The notes beneath the pieces are model-generated. The model was not told the DNA's origin, made no database searches, and saw only the letters and a program-made list of their open reading frames with translations. Positions 8,835 to 18,400 of a DNA stretch of 32,778 nucleotides are shown one piece after another. The stretch covers positions 267,405 to 300,182 of the forward strand of contig NZ_QVMU01000003.1 in NCBI RefSeq assembly GCF_003605645.1, read 5' to 3'. The translations under genes and the position numbers were made by a program. Numbering within the stretch: position 1 is the first letter of the stretch; each line of letters begins with the position of its first letter. The DNA is from Vibrio sinensis. GTDB lineage: Bacteria > Pseudomonadota > Gammaproteobacteria > Enterobacterales > Vibrionaceae.

Positions 8835-9299
8835 TTATGAGTGAACATTCCATAAAATTTCGCCACTACGGGAGATAGGGTCGTAATCGATGCAGATCAT
8901 ACCCGATGTCGGGAACATAGGTGGTGCGATATCTTTTACAAATTCCGCCGTCAAATATCCGACCAATGGTAGATGTGACACCAAAAGTAATGATTCGATG
9001 TTTTCTAGCTCTATACGTGCAGATAGGTACTCAAATAACTGTTCAGACTCACCATAAGGGGTTATGTCTTCGCTTGTTTCTACCGCTTGGGCTTTGAAAC
9101 AACCAGAAATTTCCTGCCAAGTTTGTTGGGCTCTAAGGTAAGGGCTCACTAATACCTTGTCGATCTCGATGATGCCTTGCTCATTACAAGCTCGCGCTAC
9201 AGCAACTGACGTCGTACGACCGTTTTGGGTAAGGGCTCTCTCTGCATCACTCGCGGCGTAATGTTCCGCCTCACCGTGACGCATAATCATAAGTTTCAT
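8835..9299 (-). CDS. sixA: Phosphohistidine phosphatase SixA
   Basis: This is a small histidine phosphatase that removes phosphate from phosphohistidine in proteins; in E. coli its targets are ArcB and the nitrogen PTS protein NPr. The 154-residue protein has the catalytic RHG triad at 7-9, Arg56 in SPYLRAQQT and the second core His109 in LLLVSHLPLVG. The length is that of SixA and shorter than phosphoglycerate mutases. An AGGAT ribosome-binding site precedes the ATG. It is in the same direction as flhA, but the flhA promoter lies between them, so the two may be expressed separately. Confidence 0.93.
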   Translation of the reverse strand: MKLMIMRHGEAEHYAASDAERALTQNGRTTSVAVARACNEQGIIEIDKVLVSPYLRAQQTWQEISGCFKAQAVETSEDITPYGESEQLFEYLSARIELENIESLLLVSHLPLVGYLTAEFVKDIAPPMFPTSGMICIDYDPISRSGEILWNVHS

Positions 9300-9630
9300 A
9301 TTATCATCCTGATAGAAAGTACTCGTCGTTACTTCCCATTATATTTTTTTGGTTTTGCGTTTCTCACTCGGCCAATTCTTCCATTGGTCGTCGTTACTTA
9401 GCATTGAATCTCTTGGGCGTAAAAATAATTATATCAAGTAACTTGCTAAAGACTCGGACTTTCTTAACAATCTAAATATATTAACTAAATATATGAATAA
9501 TTTTTGTTCATCACTCATCGATGGGTAAATTAAGTGAAACGTGTCAGAAAAAAGATTGCATTCTTGTTAATGTTTGCAGTCGTCAATTTCGCGTACATAC
9601 TTAACTCTATGCCCTTATTGGAGACATACT
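9300..9630. other. Divergent intergenic region sixA / M16 peptidase
   Basis: This 331-bp AT-rich gap must hold the promoters for sixA (minus) and the peptidase (plus). A 12-bp direct repeat TCGTCGTTACTT occurs at 9323-9334 and 9388-9399. A 7-bp hairpin (GGCCAAT, then ATTGGTC) spans about 9370-9389. No convincing -35/-10 pair stands out; a TTGCAG near 9575 is followed 17 nt later by a weak ATACTT. A 27-codon open frame at 9521-9604 has no ribosome-binding site and is not called as a gene. Confidence 0.5.
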
Positions 9631-12405
9631 GTGCACTTAAGTCCAAACGACACTAATCAATACCGTTACGTTACATTAGAAAATGGCTTAAGGGTGCTAT
9701 TGATCCATGATAGCGATGCTCAGAAATCAGCCGCTGCATTGGCTGTCAACGTTGGCCATTTTGACGATCCAATCGATCGCGAGGGGCTGGCACATTACCT
9801 TGAACATATGCTTTTTCTTGGAACAGAAAAATATCCAAAAATTGGCGAATTTCAAAGTTATATTAACCAACATGGCGGAAGCAATAACGCCTGGACTGGT
9901 ACGGAGCATACTTGTTTCTTTTTTGATGTATCTCCAAGTGCGTTCGAAAACAGTTTAAGCCGATTCAGCCAATTTTTCACGGCCCCACTATTTAACGACG
10001 AAGCACTTGATAAAGAACGTAATGCAGTTGAGTCTGAATATAAACTCAAATTAAAAGATGATGGACGCCGTCTTTATCAAGTACATAAAGAAACGATAAA
10101 TCCTCAGCATCCATTTTCTAAATTCTCTGTCGGAAATCTAGAAACACTAGGCGATCGAAATGGCAGCAGTATTCGAGATGAAATCATTGCATTTCATAGC
10201 AGCCACTATTCCGCTGACCTGATGACACTCTCTGTTGTTGGTCCGCAAGATTTAGATGAGCTTTATCGCTGGGTTAATGGCTTTTTTTCTGCCATACCTA
10301 ATCTTAAGTTAGCTGGGAAATCACTTCAAATACCCTATATTGACGAGCATTCGACCGGAATTTCAATTGCCGTTGAGCCAATAAAAGAAGTCCGAAAGTT
10401 GATTTTAACTTTCCCGATGGAAAGTATGGATGCCCATTACCAAACTAAGCCTCTCTCCTATTTTGCCCATCTACTTGGCTATGAAGGGGAAAATAGTTTG
10501 ATGTTGGCATTAAAAGAGCACGGATGGATTACCTCTTTAACTGCTGGAGGTGGCTCAAGTGGTAGTAATTACCGCGAGTTTACTGTGAGTTGTAGTTTGA
10601 CAGAGCAAGGCTTAGCGCACACTGACGATATCATTCAGTCTATATTCACGTACATTCGACACATCAAGCATCAAGGCCTTGAAGAATGGCGCTATCTTGA
10701 AAAGCAAGCGGTTCTAGAGTCCGCATTTCGTTTCCAAGAACCCACTCGTCCTCTTGATCTAGTGAGTCATCTGGTTGTGAATATGCAGCACTACCAAGCT
10801 CAAGACACCATTTATGGTGACTTTATGATGAGTGAGTATCAAGAATCCGTATTGCTCTCACTGCTTGACTATTTTACTCCTGAAAACTTAAGAATTACCC
10901 TGATTGCTCAAGGGCAGCAGTTTGACCGTGAAGCGAAATGGTATTTCACCCCTTATTCAGTCACTCCACTGAGCCCAGCTCAAATTGCTCTATTCCATCG
11001 AGACTCGGATTTAGCATTTAGCTTACCTGCTCGTAATCCTTTTATCTGCTATGACTTAACCACGCAACCTTTAGAAGCAAAGCAAGCGTTACCGACGGTT
11101 TTAGAAGAGTTACCCGGTTTCAAACTTTGGCACATGCAAGACCATGAGTTCCGAGTTCCAAAAGGCGTGGTGTATGTCGCCATCGATAGCCCTCATGCCA
11201 TCGCTAACCCACGCAACATTGTTAAAACTCGTTTATGCGTAGAGATGTTCCTCGACTCGTTGGCAACCGAAACTTATCCAGCCGAGATAGCAGGATTGGG
11301 TTACAACATGTATGCCCATCAAGGCGGCGTCACCTTAACCATATCGGGTTTTACCCAAAAACAGCCTGAACTCATGCGCATGATCTTAGAGCGCTTTGCC
11401 AAGCGCGATTTTAGCGATAAGCGTTTTGATACAATCAAAACACAATTATTGCGTAATTGGCGAAATTCGGCTCAAGATCGCCCTATGTCACAGCTTTTTA
11501 ATTCTATGACTGGCTTACTGCAACCTAACAATCCACCTTATGCAACCTTAGTGGAAGCCCTTGAAAGCATCAAAGTGGATGAATTGCCAAGCTTTGTTGA
11601 TGCCATTTTGGCTGAATTACATGTGGAAATGTTCGTTTATGGCGACTGGACCAAATCTGACGCCCTCACGCTTGGAACAACATTAAAAGACGCACTTCGA
11701 GTTAAAAATCAGCAATACGAAGAAGCGCTGCGCCCTTTAATCATGTTAGGCTCCAGCGGCACATTTCAACGAGAAGTCTATTGCGATCAAGAAGATTCAG
11801 CCATTGTATTGTACTACCAATGTGATGATACGGAGGCTAAGAGCATTGCCCTCTACTCACTTGCCAACCACCTGATGTCAGCGACTTTCTTTCACGAGAT
11901 TAGAACAAAACAACAATTGGGATATATGGTCGGTACGGGTAACCTGCCACTAAATCGACACCCGGGTATTGTTCTGTATGTTCAATCTCCCAATGCCGCA
12001 CCGATTGATTTACTCACATCTATCGATGAATTCCTCAATGCGTTTTATATGGTGCTGTTGGAGTTAAGTGATTATCAATGGCATAGCAGTAAACGAGGTT
12101 TATGGAATCAAATTGCGACGCCAGATACCACGCTACGTGGGCGTGCTCAGCGACTTTGGGTTGCCATAGGCAACAAAGACAGTAATTTTGACCAAAGAGA
12201 GCGCGTATTAGAAGAGCTAAAAGGGCTAACAAAAAGCGATATGATTCGATTTGTTGTCAGCGAACTGAAACCACGTATGGCGAACCGTCTGATTATGCAC
12301 ACGCAGGGCAATGCGCATCACGATTCGCCATCTCTTGATGTGGGCATGGAAATTGGCTCTATTGAAGAGTTCCAATTACGCCCTAAAGATGTCGAGCTAG
12401 GCTAA
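9631..12405 (+). CDS. M16 family zinc metallopeptidase (insulinase / protease III type)
   Basis: A 924-residue M16A peptidase related to E. coli protease III (pitrilysin) and insulin-degrading enzyme. The inverted zinc motif HYLEH is at 55-59 and the third metal ligand Glu136 sits 77 residues later in the ERNAVESEY segment, the spacing seen in pitrilysin. Four M16 modules are expected over this length. Unlike protease III it has no signal peptide: the N-terminus is HLSPNDTNQYRYVTLENGL, so it is probably cytosolic. The frame is open back to 9574, but the GTG at 9631 has a GGAG 7 nt upstream and gives the N-terminus usual for Vibrio homologues. The 3' end overlaps the convergent yecM by 9 nt. 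The substrate is unknown; small peptides are likely. Confidence 0.92.
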   Translation: MHLSPNDTNQYRYVTLENGLRVLLIHDSDAQKSAAALAVNVGHFDDPIDREGLAHYLEHMLFLGTEKYPKIGEFQSYINQHGGSNNAWTGTEHTCFFFDVSPSAFENSLSRFSQFFTAPLFNDEALDKERNAVESEYKLKLKDDGRRLYQVHKETINPQHPFSKFSVGNLETLGDRNGSSIRDEIIAFHSSHYSADLMTLSVVGPQDLDELYRWVNGFFSAIPNLKLAGKSLQIPYIDEHSTGISIAVEPIKEVRKLILTFPMESMDAHYQTKPLSYFAHLLGYEGENSLMLALKEHGWITSLTAGGGSSGSNYREFTVSCSLTEQGLAHTDDIIQSIFTYIRHIKHQGLEEWRYLEKQAVLESAFRFQEPTRPLDLVSHLVVNMQHYQAQDTIYGDFMMSEYQESVLLSLLDYFTPENLRITLIAQGQQFDREAKWYFTPYSVTPLSPAQIALFHRDSDLAFSLPARNPFICYDLTTQPLEAKQALPTVLEELPGFKLWHMQDHEFRVPKGVVYVAIDSPHAIANPRNIVKTRLCVEMFLDSLATETYPAEIAGLGYNMYAHQGGVTLTISGFTQKQPELMRMILERFAKRDFSDKRFDTIKTQLLRNWRNSAQDRPMSQLFNSMTGLLQPNNPPYATLVEALESIKVDELPSFVDAILAELHVEMFVYGDWTKSDALTLGTTLKDALRVKNQQYEEALRPLIMLGSSGTFQREVYCDQEDSAIVLYYQCDDTEAKSIALYSLANHLMSATFFHEIRTKQQLGYMVGTGNLPLNRHPGIVLYVQSPNAAPIDLLTSIDEFLNAFYMVLLELSDYQWHSSKRGLWNQIATPDTTLRGRAQRLWVAIGNKDSNFDQRERVLEELKGLTKSDMIRFVVSELKPRMANRLIMHTQGNAHHDSPSLDVGMEIGSIEEFQLRPKDVELG

Positions 12406-12993
12406 TTCTGACACCACGATGTCCTTTAATGAATGCGGGTGGAGCTTGATGCACACCCCATTGTATTTGAATGCTACCGTCGGATTATTCAAACGCTCCC
12501 CCTCACCTTTCGGGCTCGATAATTTCACTTTGACGCCCAAAGCTGACAATTGTTCGAAATTAGCGGCAAATAGAGGAAATTGACCCATCAAATCCTGTAG
12601 ATACTCTTCCGCGGTTTCAGCTTGGGAGGGAATCACAAATTCAATATGTTCCCAACTCTCAGTTGGGTAGTGTTTTCCAAGCGCTGGATAAGGCAATTCT
12701 AGACACTCAATGCTCCACCCATGACTCATTAATGGATTATCAAATTCAATAACAATGATGGGGCGACCATTAATTTTGGCTTGCGAGATCACTTGACCAT
12801 ATTGAGACCAAGCTTGATGAGCTTGAGCCGCTATTTCTGCATCGTTAATACGCAAGGCAATATGGTCAGCCTGCGCTAAACTCAAATCAAGCTTGATTCG
12901 AGAAGCGAGTTCCGAAATATTTTCAACAAACCCGTCCAAATCTTGCTGCATTTGTATTGGTGCCAAACGTTTTGCTTCCAATTGTGCCGTCAT
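12397..12993 (-). CDS. yecM: YecM-like VOC-fold protein
   Basis: A 198-residue protein that I recognise as YecM, a vicinal-oxygen-chelate-fold protein with a putative metal site and no established reaction. Matches to E. coli YecM include ADHIALR (42-48), INGRPI (74-79), WEHIEFVIP (114-122), SSPKGEGERLNNPT (159-172) and IKLHPHSLKDIVVSE near the end. His44 and His116 are good metal-ligand candidates. In E. coli yecM is also next to argS, which supports the name. ATG 12993 gives the family's usual length; the open frame reaches 13041 through a TTG, and ATG 13005 is another option. It is divergent from argS and overlaps the end of the M16 peptidase gene by 9 nt. Confidence 0.85.
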   Translation of the reverse strand: MTAQLEAKRLAPIQMQQDLDGFVENISELASRIKLDLSLAQADHIALRINDAEIAAQAHQAWSQYGQVISQAKINGRPIIVIEFDNPLMSHGWSIECLELPYPALGKHYPTESWEHIEFVIPSQAETAEEYLQDLMGQFPLFAANFEQLSALGVKVKLSSPKGEGERLNNPTVAFKYNGVCIKLHPHSLKDIVVSELA

Positions 12994-13149
12994 TTCTATT
13001 CTCATTGTTATCGGAAATGGAGATGGCCATAGTAATACCAAACCTTAGGAATATCTATCGAGGAGAAAAAGTCTAAATTTCACCTACTCCTCTCTATATG
13101 GAACGCAATAAAATTGTTATCATTGGCCCCATTTTTGTGAACTCCAACA

Positions 13150-13176
13150 GAGCTCGGCCATAATCATGCCGAGTTC
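13150..13176 (+). promoter_or_regulatory. Stem-loop in the argS leader
   Basis: GAGCTCGGC at 13150-13158 pairs with GCCGAGTTC at 13168-13176 (nine pairs, one of them G-U) around a 9-nt loop. It lies 27 nt before the argS GTG, so it would be in the 5' untranslated RNA. There is no T-run after it, so it is not a simple terminator. A regulatory role is a guess. Confidence 0.5.
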
Positions 13177-13203
13177 TTCGTCCTTGAAATGAAGGAAACG
13201 CGT

Positions 13204-14937
13204 GTGAATATCCAAGCACTGATTAATGACAAAGTATCTCAGGCTCTAGAAGCCGCTGGCGCACCTGCAGGCAGCCCTGCTGTAGTCCGTCAATCCGCAA
13301 AACCACAGTTTGGCGATTACCAAGCAAACGGTGTAATGGGCGTTGCTAAGCAACTTGGCACTAACCCTCGAGAGTTTGCGCAGAAAGTACTGGATGTTCT
13401 AGACCTAGACGGTATCGCAAGCAAAATGGAAATCGCTGGCCCAGGTTTCATTAACATCTTCCTAAGCGAAGAGTTTCTAGCGAAACAAGCGGATGCGGCT
13501 CTAGCAGACGAACGTCTTGGCGTTTCTGTTGATAAAGCACAAAACATCGTCGCTGACTACTCTGCACCAAACGTAGCGAAAGAAATGCACGTAGGCCACC
13601 TACGTTCAACCATCATTGGTGATGCCGTTGTTCGTACTCTTGAATTCCTAGGCCACAATGTAACTCGTGCTAACCACATTGGTGACTGGGGTACTCAGTT
13701 CGGTATGCTTATCGCAAACCTTGAGCGTGTACAGCAAGAGTCTGGTGAAGTATCGATGGAACTGGCTGACCTAGAAGGCTTCTATCGTGAATCAAAGAAA
13801 CTGTATGATGAAGACGAAGAATTTGCCGTAAAAGCTCGTGGCTACGTTGTTAAATTGCAAGGTGGCGATGAATTCTGCGCAGACATGTGGAAGAAGTTGG
13901 TTGATGTCACCATGATTCAAAACCAACGCAACTACGATCGCCTAAACGTATCACTGACTCGTGATGATGTGATGGGTGAAAGTATGTACAACGACATGCT
14001 GCCAAAAATTGTTGCTGATCTTCAAGCACAAGGGCTTGCAGTAGAAAGCGATGGTGCACAAGTTGTATTCCTAGACGAATACAAAAACAAAGACGGCGAA
14101 GCAATGGGCGTTATCGTTCAAAAACGTGACGGCGGCTTCCTATACACGACAACAGATATTGCGTGTGCAAAATACCGTTATGAACAACTAGGCGCTGATC
14201 GCGTTCTTTACTTCATCGATTCACGTCAGCATCAGCATTTAATGCAAGCTTGGACTATCGTACGTAAAGCGGGTTACGTTCCAGAATCTGTCTCTCTTGA
14301 GCACCACGCATTTGGTATGATGCTAGGCAAAGATGGTCGTCCATTTAAGACTCGCGCAGGCGGTACAGTTCGTCTAGCTGATCTATTAGATGAAGCAGAA
14401 GAACGTGCTGCAAAACTGATCGAATCGAAAAACCCGACGCTAGATGCAGAAGAAAAAGCGAAAATCGCTAACACTGTTGCAATGGCGGCGGTTAAATACG
14501 CAGATCTATCTAAACACCGTACTACTGATTACGTGTTTGACTGGGAAAACATGCTTGCGTTCGAAGGTAACACTGCGCCATACATGCAGTATGCTTACAC
14601 TCGTGTTGCTTCTATCTTCGCTAAAGCTGGCGTATCGATGGATGAGCTTCAGGGTGAAATCAAAGTTACTGACGAAAAAGAAAAAGCATTAATCGCTAAA
14701 CTTTTACAATTTGAAGAAGCAGTACAATCTGTTGCTCGCGAAGGTCAACCACACATTATGTGTAGCTACCTATTCGAACTAGCAGGTCAATTCTCAAGCT
14801 TCTACGAAGCATGCCCAATTCTAATTGCCGAAGACGAAAGTGTGAAACAGAGTCGTCTAAGACTAGCTGCTCTAACAGCGAAGACCATCAAACAAGGTCT
14901 GTCTCTATTAGGTATTGATACTCTAGAGCGTATGTAA
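13204..14937 (+). CDS. argS: Arginyl-tRNA synthetase
   Basis: This class I synthetase charges tRNA-Arg. With GTG at 13204 the protein is 577 residues, the E. coli length; AAGGA lies 7 nt before it. A longer frame from ATG 13189 would place the ribosome-binding site inside the gene. The class I HIGH-type motif is HVGH at 129-132, within [17 protein letters not shown]. The [10 protein letters not shown] segment marks the place of the KMSKS loop, which is not canonical in this enzyme family. The N-terminal tRNA D-loop-recognition domain (about 1-110) and the C-terminal helical anticodon domain are both present. Codon choice is narrow, as expected for a highly expressed gene. It ends with its own terminator. 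Confidence 0.98.
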   Translation: MNIQALINDKVSQALEAAGAPAGSPAVVRQSAKPQFGDYQANGVMGVAKQLGTNPREFAQKVLDVLDLDGIASKMEIAGPGFINIFLSEEFLAKQADAALADERLGVSVDKAQNIVADYSAPNVAKEMHVGHLRSTIIGDAVVRTLEFLGHNVTRANHIGDWGTQFGMLIANLERVQQESGEVSMELADLEGFYRESKKLYDEDEEFAVKARGYVVKLQGGDEFCADMWKKLVDVTMIQNQRNYDRLNVSLTRDDVMGESMYNDMLPKIVADLQAQGLAVESDGAQVVFLDEYKNKDGEAMGVIVQKRDGGFLYTTTDIACAKYRYEQLGADRVLYFIDSRQHQHLMQAWTIVRKAGYVPESVSLEHHAFGMMLGKDGRPFKTRAGGTVRLADLLDEAEERAAKLIESKNPTLDAEEKAKIANTVAMAAVKYADLSKHRTTDYVFDWENMLAFEGNTAPYMQYAYTRVASIFAKAGVSMDELQGEIKVTDEKEKALIAKLLQFEEAVQSVAREGQPHIMCSYLFELAGQFSSFYEACPILIAEDESVKQSRLRLAALTAKTIKQGLSLLGIDTLERM

Positions 14938-14984
14938 TTGATGTTTTTTATACATTAATTATATTCTCTTCTAGGAACAAATTA

Positions 14985-15020
14985 AAAAGGTTGACGTGAA
15001 AGCGTCAACCTTTTGTTTTA
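14985..15020 (+). terminator. Rho-independent terminator after argS
   Basis: AAAAGGTTGACG (14985-14996) and CGTCAACCTTTT (15003-15014) form a perfect 12-bp stem with a 6-nt loop, followed by a T-rich stretch. It lies 47 nt after the argS stop. Confidence 0.93.
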
Positions 15021-15062
15021 TCTGCAGTATACTGTGATGAACTCTCTTCACTGGACTACATT

Positions 15063-15491
15063 ATGAGTTTTGAACTTCACCCTCAGCTTGCTAAAGATAC
15101 GACACTGATCGGTCATTTTCCTTTATGTGTCGCTCTACTAAGCAAAGACAATGCTGCACCTTGGGTTATTCTTGTTCCTAAACGAGAAAACCTAAAAGAA
15201 CTCCACCATCTTCCGATGAAAGAACAACAGCAATTTTTGTTAGAGTCGCAAGCCGTTAGCCAAGCACTAGAAGCGATTTTTTGCCCAGACAAGCTTAATC
15301 TAGGTGCATTAGGAAACATGGTTCCTCAATTACACATTCATCATATTGCACGTTTTAAAGATGACGTAGCATGGCCTGGACCAATCTGGGGCAACACACG
15401 TGCAGAACAACGTAGTGAAGAAGAACAACAGGTGATTCTAACTCGAATCAAAAATGTATTATCACTAAGCTCGTTGTTTCAAAAAGCGTAG
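15063..15491 (+). CDS. HIT-family (histidine triad) nucleotide-binding protein
   Basis: A 142-residue HIT-fold protein, probably acting on dinucleoside polyphosphates or nucleoside phosphoramidates; the exact substrate is unknown. The triad region reads PQLHIHHIARF at 88-98. Compared with the standard H-x-H-x-H, the first position is Gln89 while His91 and the catalytic-position His93 are kept. This Gln variant is common in the proteobacterial HIT group whose members share NxVPQLHxH. A C-terminal WPGPIWG motif (104-110) is also typical of that group. It is a single gene between two terminators. A TATACT at 15028-15033 could be its -10 box, with no clear -35. Confidence 0.88.
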   Translation: MSFELHPQLAKDTTLIGHFPLCVALLSKDNAAPWVILVPKRENLKELHHLPMKEQQQFLLESQAVSQALEAIFCPDKLNLGALGNMVPQLHIHHIARFKDDVAWPGPIWGNTRAEQRSEEEQQVILTRIKNVLSLSSLFQKA

Positions 15492-15564
15492 TCATAATTC
15501 GTCCTCAATGTGTAAACACATTTCAGGACAGAACCACAGCTCAATAACAATCAATCGCTCAATA

Positions 15565-15597
15565 AAAAAGCCGCATCATCAATCAATGCGGCTTTTT
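15565..15597. terminator. Bidirectional terminator between the HIT gene and feoC
   Basis: AAAAAGCCGCAT (15565-15576) and ATGCGGCTTTTT (15586-15597) form a perfect 12-bp stem with a 9-nt loop. The A-run on one side and T-run on the other let it serve the HIT gene (plus) and the feoABC operon (minus). Confidence 0.92.
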
Positions 15598-15623
15598 CAG
15601 ATTAACTTGTTACGTGACACTTT

Positions 15624-15854
15624 TTACATAGTGACAGTGAGAGATAAGCTATCTTTTTTTGTCTCGGCATAACGAACCCGAGTCACGACTTGAGCTTTAT
15701 TGGTATCAACTAATCGAGAAAGCTTTCCCTTTTTAATCCAAACAGACAGCATTGCATCTACCCCGTCTTCGCTCATGTGAAATTTTTTCGCTAATTCCGC
15801 ACGACTACTAACACCATGAGTTTCGATATACTGTTTAAGCTCAGTCAAAATCAT
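15624..15854 (-). CDS. feoC: Ferrous iron transport accessory protein FeoC
   Basis: A 76-residue winged-helix protein, the third gene of feoABC. The helix-turn-helix region spans about 5-50 (LKQYIETHGVSSRAELAKKF, then SEDGVDAMLSVWIKKGKL). The protein contains no cysteine at all, so it cannot carry the iron-sulfur cluster proposed for some enterobacterial FeoC proteins. V. cholerae FeoC is likewise known to lack those cysteines and to bind the cytosolic part of FeoB; its role here is probably to support FeoB function or assembly. It overlaps the feoB stop by 4 nt, so translation is probably coupled. Confidence 0.9.
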   Translation of the reverse strand: MILTELKQYIETHGVSSRAELAKKFHMSEDGVDAMLSVWIKKGKLSRLVDTNKAQVVTRVRYAETKKDSLSLTVTM

Positions 15855-18124
15855 ACCGCTTGAACCTCAAATGTCGTTTGTTGTTTTTTACCAGCCTGTT
15901 TAAGGGCACGGTAAACCAACGCACTGATGATAAGAATCAATGCTATCCAAATGCTACTTGTCATTGGATCATCAGTAAAGTGTGTTACTTGGTAATATAA
16001 TGTTGCACTACCGTACGCTAAGCCCATCGTCCAAACAGCAATGAATCGTGCGTATTTCTGTCCGAATTCGCGGACATATGCACCCATTGCCGCAACACAT
16101 GGGGTGTAGAGCAAAATAAAAATCAAGTAAGCGAACGCAGCATTACCAGTAACAAAGTAACTTTTTAAGTTGCCGAAGATTGACGTATCTACGCCTTGCT
16201 CATCAGCCACCGCTTGCGTATTCGTTAAGTCGCCCACTTCAACACCCAGTGGATCTGCGTAGCTTAAACCCATTAGGTTGTCAGGAATAGTCATCACAGC
16301 TTCGTGCAAACTACCTAGCAGATCAAACTCAGCATCATCACCCTCGCTTGGTGCGTAAAGGCTATTCAACGTGCCCACAACCGCTTCTTTCGCGAAGATA
16401 CCAGTAATGATACCTACCGTTGCTGGCCAGTTGTCATCTTTAATGCCAATCGGAGCAAACACTGGTGTCACAACTTGAGCAACCTTCGATAAAACAGAGT
16501 TCTCACTGTCTTCGTTACCAAAGCTACCATCAGTACCAATCGAGTTAAGGAAACTTAGCATTGTCACAACAACAACAATCGTTTTACCTGCGCCAAGCAC
16601 AAAGCGCTTCAATTTTTGCCATGTTTTAATCAACACGTTCTGTAATGTTGGAAGCTCGTAGTCTGGCATTTCCATAACAAGGCTATCACTTGAACCAGGG
16701 TACAACGTGTGCTTAAGAATTAAACCAGTAAATACAGCCGCGACGATGCCAAGTAAGTACAAGATAAACACGATATCTTGGCCATTTTCAGGGAAAAATG
16801 CAGCTGCAAATAGTGCGTAAACTGGTAGTCGCGCACCACATGACATGAATGGTGCCATTGATGCCGCAAGCTTACGCTCACGCTCTTGATCTAGTGTACG
16901 GGTCGCCATAATTGACGGAACGTTACAACCAAAACCAAGAACCAATGGAACAAATGCTTTACCCGGCAAACCAATTTTTTGCATCACTTTATCTAGAACG
17001 AATGCTGCTCTAGACATGTAGCCTGAACTTTCAAGTAAGGCTAGGAATAAGTACAAACAAGCAATCACTGGAATGAAAGTTGCGACAGTTTGAATACCGC
17101 CACCGACACCATCAGCAATCAATGTCACTAGCCATACGGGTAGATGATCGTCTAACAAGTAGTGGCCGCCATCAACTAACAGCGCACCTACACCAATGTC
17201 AAAAAAGTCAATGAATGCGCTACCGATATTGATAGAGAACATGAACATCAGATACATCACAACAAAAAAGAACGGTACACCGATCCATTTATTTAAAATG
17301 ATATTGTCTACTTTTTCAGTAAAGCTGTGACTTAGCTTACCTTCAGAGCGACGAACTTTCTGACACTGTTCATGCAAAAATGTGTATTTCGTATCGGCTA
17401 CATGTAAATCGATATCAATGGTGATTCCAAGCTGCTCTTTACTGATCGTATCGCGTTCAGCTTGTGGCAATGCATTAATGACCAATAAGTCATTTTCTAG
17501 TGCACGAATCGCTAATGCTCTTTCGGTAATTTTTTCATCTTTAAACAAAACCGATACACGTTTAATTGCGGCTTCAAACTCGTCATCATATTGTAGAGAG
17601 AAATCATCCAGCGCAACGCCTTGCACCAGTACCTTGTGTAGTTTCTCTTTTAAGCGCAACACTTGGTTGCGGCTATTCGCAGATAGCGAAAAGACCGGAC
17701 AGCCCAGCATTTTTTCCAATGCTTTCATGTCAATTGTTTGACGGTCTCGTTTTAGTGCATCCATTTTGTTTAGGATCACCACCATCGGGCGACCTAACTC
17801 TCTCAATTGCAAAGTCATATAAAGACTGCGCTCAAGACAAGTTGCATCAACGACGTTAATGATGAGATCCGCTGGATGCGTTAAAACAGCGCGGGAAGCG
17901 ATAGATTCATCAATGCTGTTACCATCATTTCCGCTATCTAGTGCGTAAATACCTGGAAGGTCCGTCAGAAAGAAATCATCTCCAGAATGATGATAACGAC
18001 CCGTTTTCTTCTCAACGGTTACACCAGCCCAGTTGCCGACTTGTTGTTTCGCACCAGTCAGGCCGTTAAATAACGTTGTTTTCCCACTATTTGGGTTACC
18101 AACGGTTAAAATTTGGTAGTTCAT
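15851..18124 (-). CDS. feoB: Ferrous iron transporter FeoB
   Basis: This is the inner-membrane Fe(II) transporter. The 757-residue protein begins with a G-protein domain: G1 GNPNSGKT at 9-16, G3 DLPG at 55-58 and G4 NKMD at 119-122. A helical GDI domain follows (about 170-265), then two Gate-type membrane modules with the conserved GFGCNVPS (397-404) and MSCGARLP (427-434) segments whose cysteines line the proposed iron path. About ten membrane segments are visible from 280 to 745. The length is normal for Vibrio. Its ATG overlaps the feoA stop by 4 nt and its stop overlaps the feoC start by 4 nt, a tightly coupled three-gene operon. Confidence 0.98.
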   Translation of the reverse strand: MNYQILTVGNPNSGKTTLFNGLTGAKQQVGNWAGVTVEKKTGRYHHSGDDFFLTDLPGIYALDSGNDGNSIDESIASRAVLTHPADLIINVVDATCLERSLYMTLQLRELGRPMVVILNKMDALKRDRQTIDMKALEKMLGCPVFSLSANSRNQVLRLKEKLHKVLVQGVALDDFSLQYDDEFEAAIKRVSVLFKDEKITERALAIRALENDLLVINALPQAERDTISKEQLGITIDIDLHVADTKYTFLHEQCQKVRRSEGKLSHSFTEKVDNIILNKWIGVPFFFVVMYLMFMFSINIGSAFIDFFDIGVGALLVDGGHYLLDDHLPVWLVTLIADGVGGGIQTVATFIPVIACLYLFLALLESSGYMSRAAFVLDKVMQKIGLPGKAFVPLVLGFGCNVPSIMATRTLDQERERKLAASMAPFMSCGARLPVYALFAAAFFPENGQDIVFILYLLGIVAAVFTGLILKHTLYPGSSDSLVMEMPDYELPTLQNVLIKTWQKLKRFVLGAGKTIVVVVTMLSFLNSIGTDGSFGNEDSENSVLSKVAQVVTPVFAPIGIKDDNWPATVGIITGIFAKEAVVGTLNSLYAPSEGDDAEFDLLGSLHEAVMTIPDNLMGLSYADPLGVEVGDLTNTQAVADEQGVDTSIFGNLKSYFVTGNAAFAYLIFILLYTPCVAAMGAYVREFGQKYARFIAVWTMGLAYGSATLYYQVTHFTDDPMTSSIWIALILIISALVYRALKQAGKKQQTTFEVQAV

Positions 18125-18351
18125 TTACTCACCTCAACCAAGATCGAATCAGCCGTCGCTTTGCGAATGGCTAGTGACACTCCACGGACTTCCACTTGAA
18201 GTGGGTCACCAAGAGGAGCCTGTCGAACAATACGAACCGTGGTATTGGGTAGTAACCCCATAACCATAAGCTTTTTACGGATATCACTTGGAAGAGAAGT
18301 GAAGCCTTTAATGGTCGCTGTTTGACCATGTTGTAACTGTGACAAATGCAT
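18121..18351 (-). CDS. feoA: Ferrous iron transport protein FeoA
   Basis: A 76-residue SH3-like cytosolic protein needed with FeoB for Fe(II) uptake. The family pattern is visible: LSQLQHGQTATIKGF near the start, then MGLLPNTTVRIVRQAPLGDPLQVEVRG, with the conserved G-D-P-L turn. It is the first gene of feoABC, and its stop overlaps the feoB start by 4 nt. The ATG has only a weak GGG upstream. The promoter should lie within the 18352-18480 region. Confidence 0.95.
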   Translation of the reverse strand: MHLSQLQHGQTATIKGFTSLPSDIRKKLMVMGLLPNTTVRIVRQAPLGDPLQVEVRGVSLAIRKATADSILVEVSK

Positions 18352-18400
18352 AGGTAGGCCCAGTCAGATAGCTGTGAAAGTGAGAAGTATTTTTATTTAG

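Noticed and set aside
9521..9604. A 27-codon plus-strand open frame with three cysteines just before the M16 peptidase gene
   Set aside because: There is no ribosome-binding site in front of its ATG, and length and composition are within chance for this AT-rich gap. It was not called as a leader peptide.
15300..15360. Loss of the first histidine of the HIT triad as a sign of a decayed gene
   Set aside because: Gln at this position is common in this proteobacterial HIT group, and the other two histidines and the full frame are intact.
17382..17741. A 119-codon open frame antisense to feoB
   Set aside because: No domain is recognisable and it overlaps the well-conserved G-protein domain of feoB, so it is a shadow.
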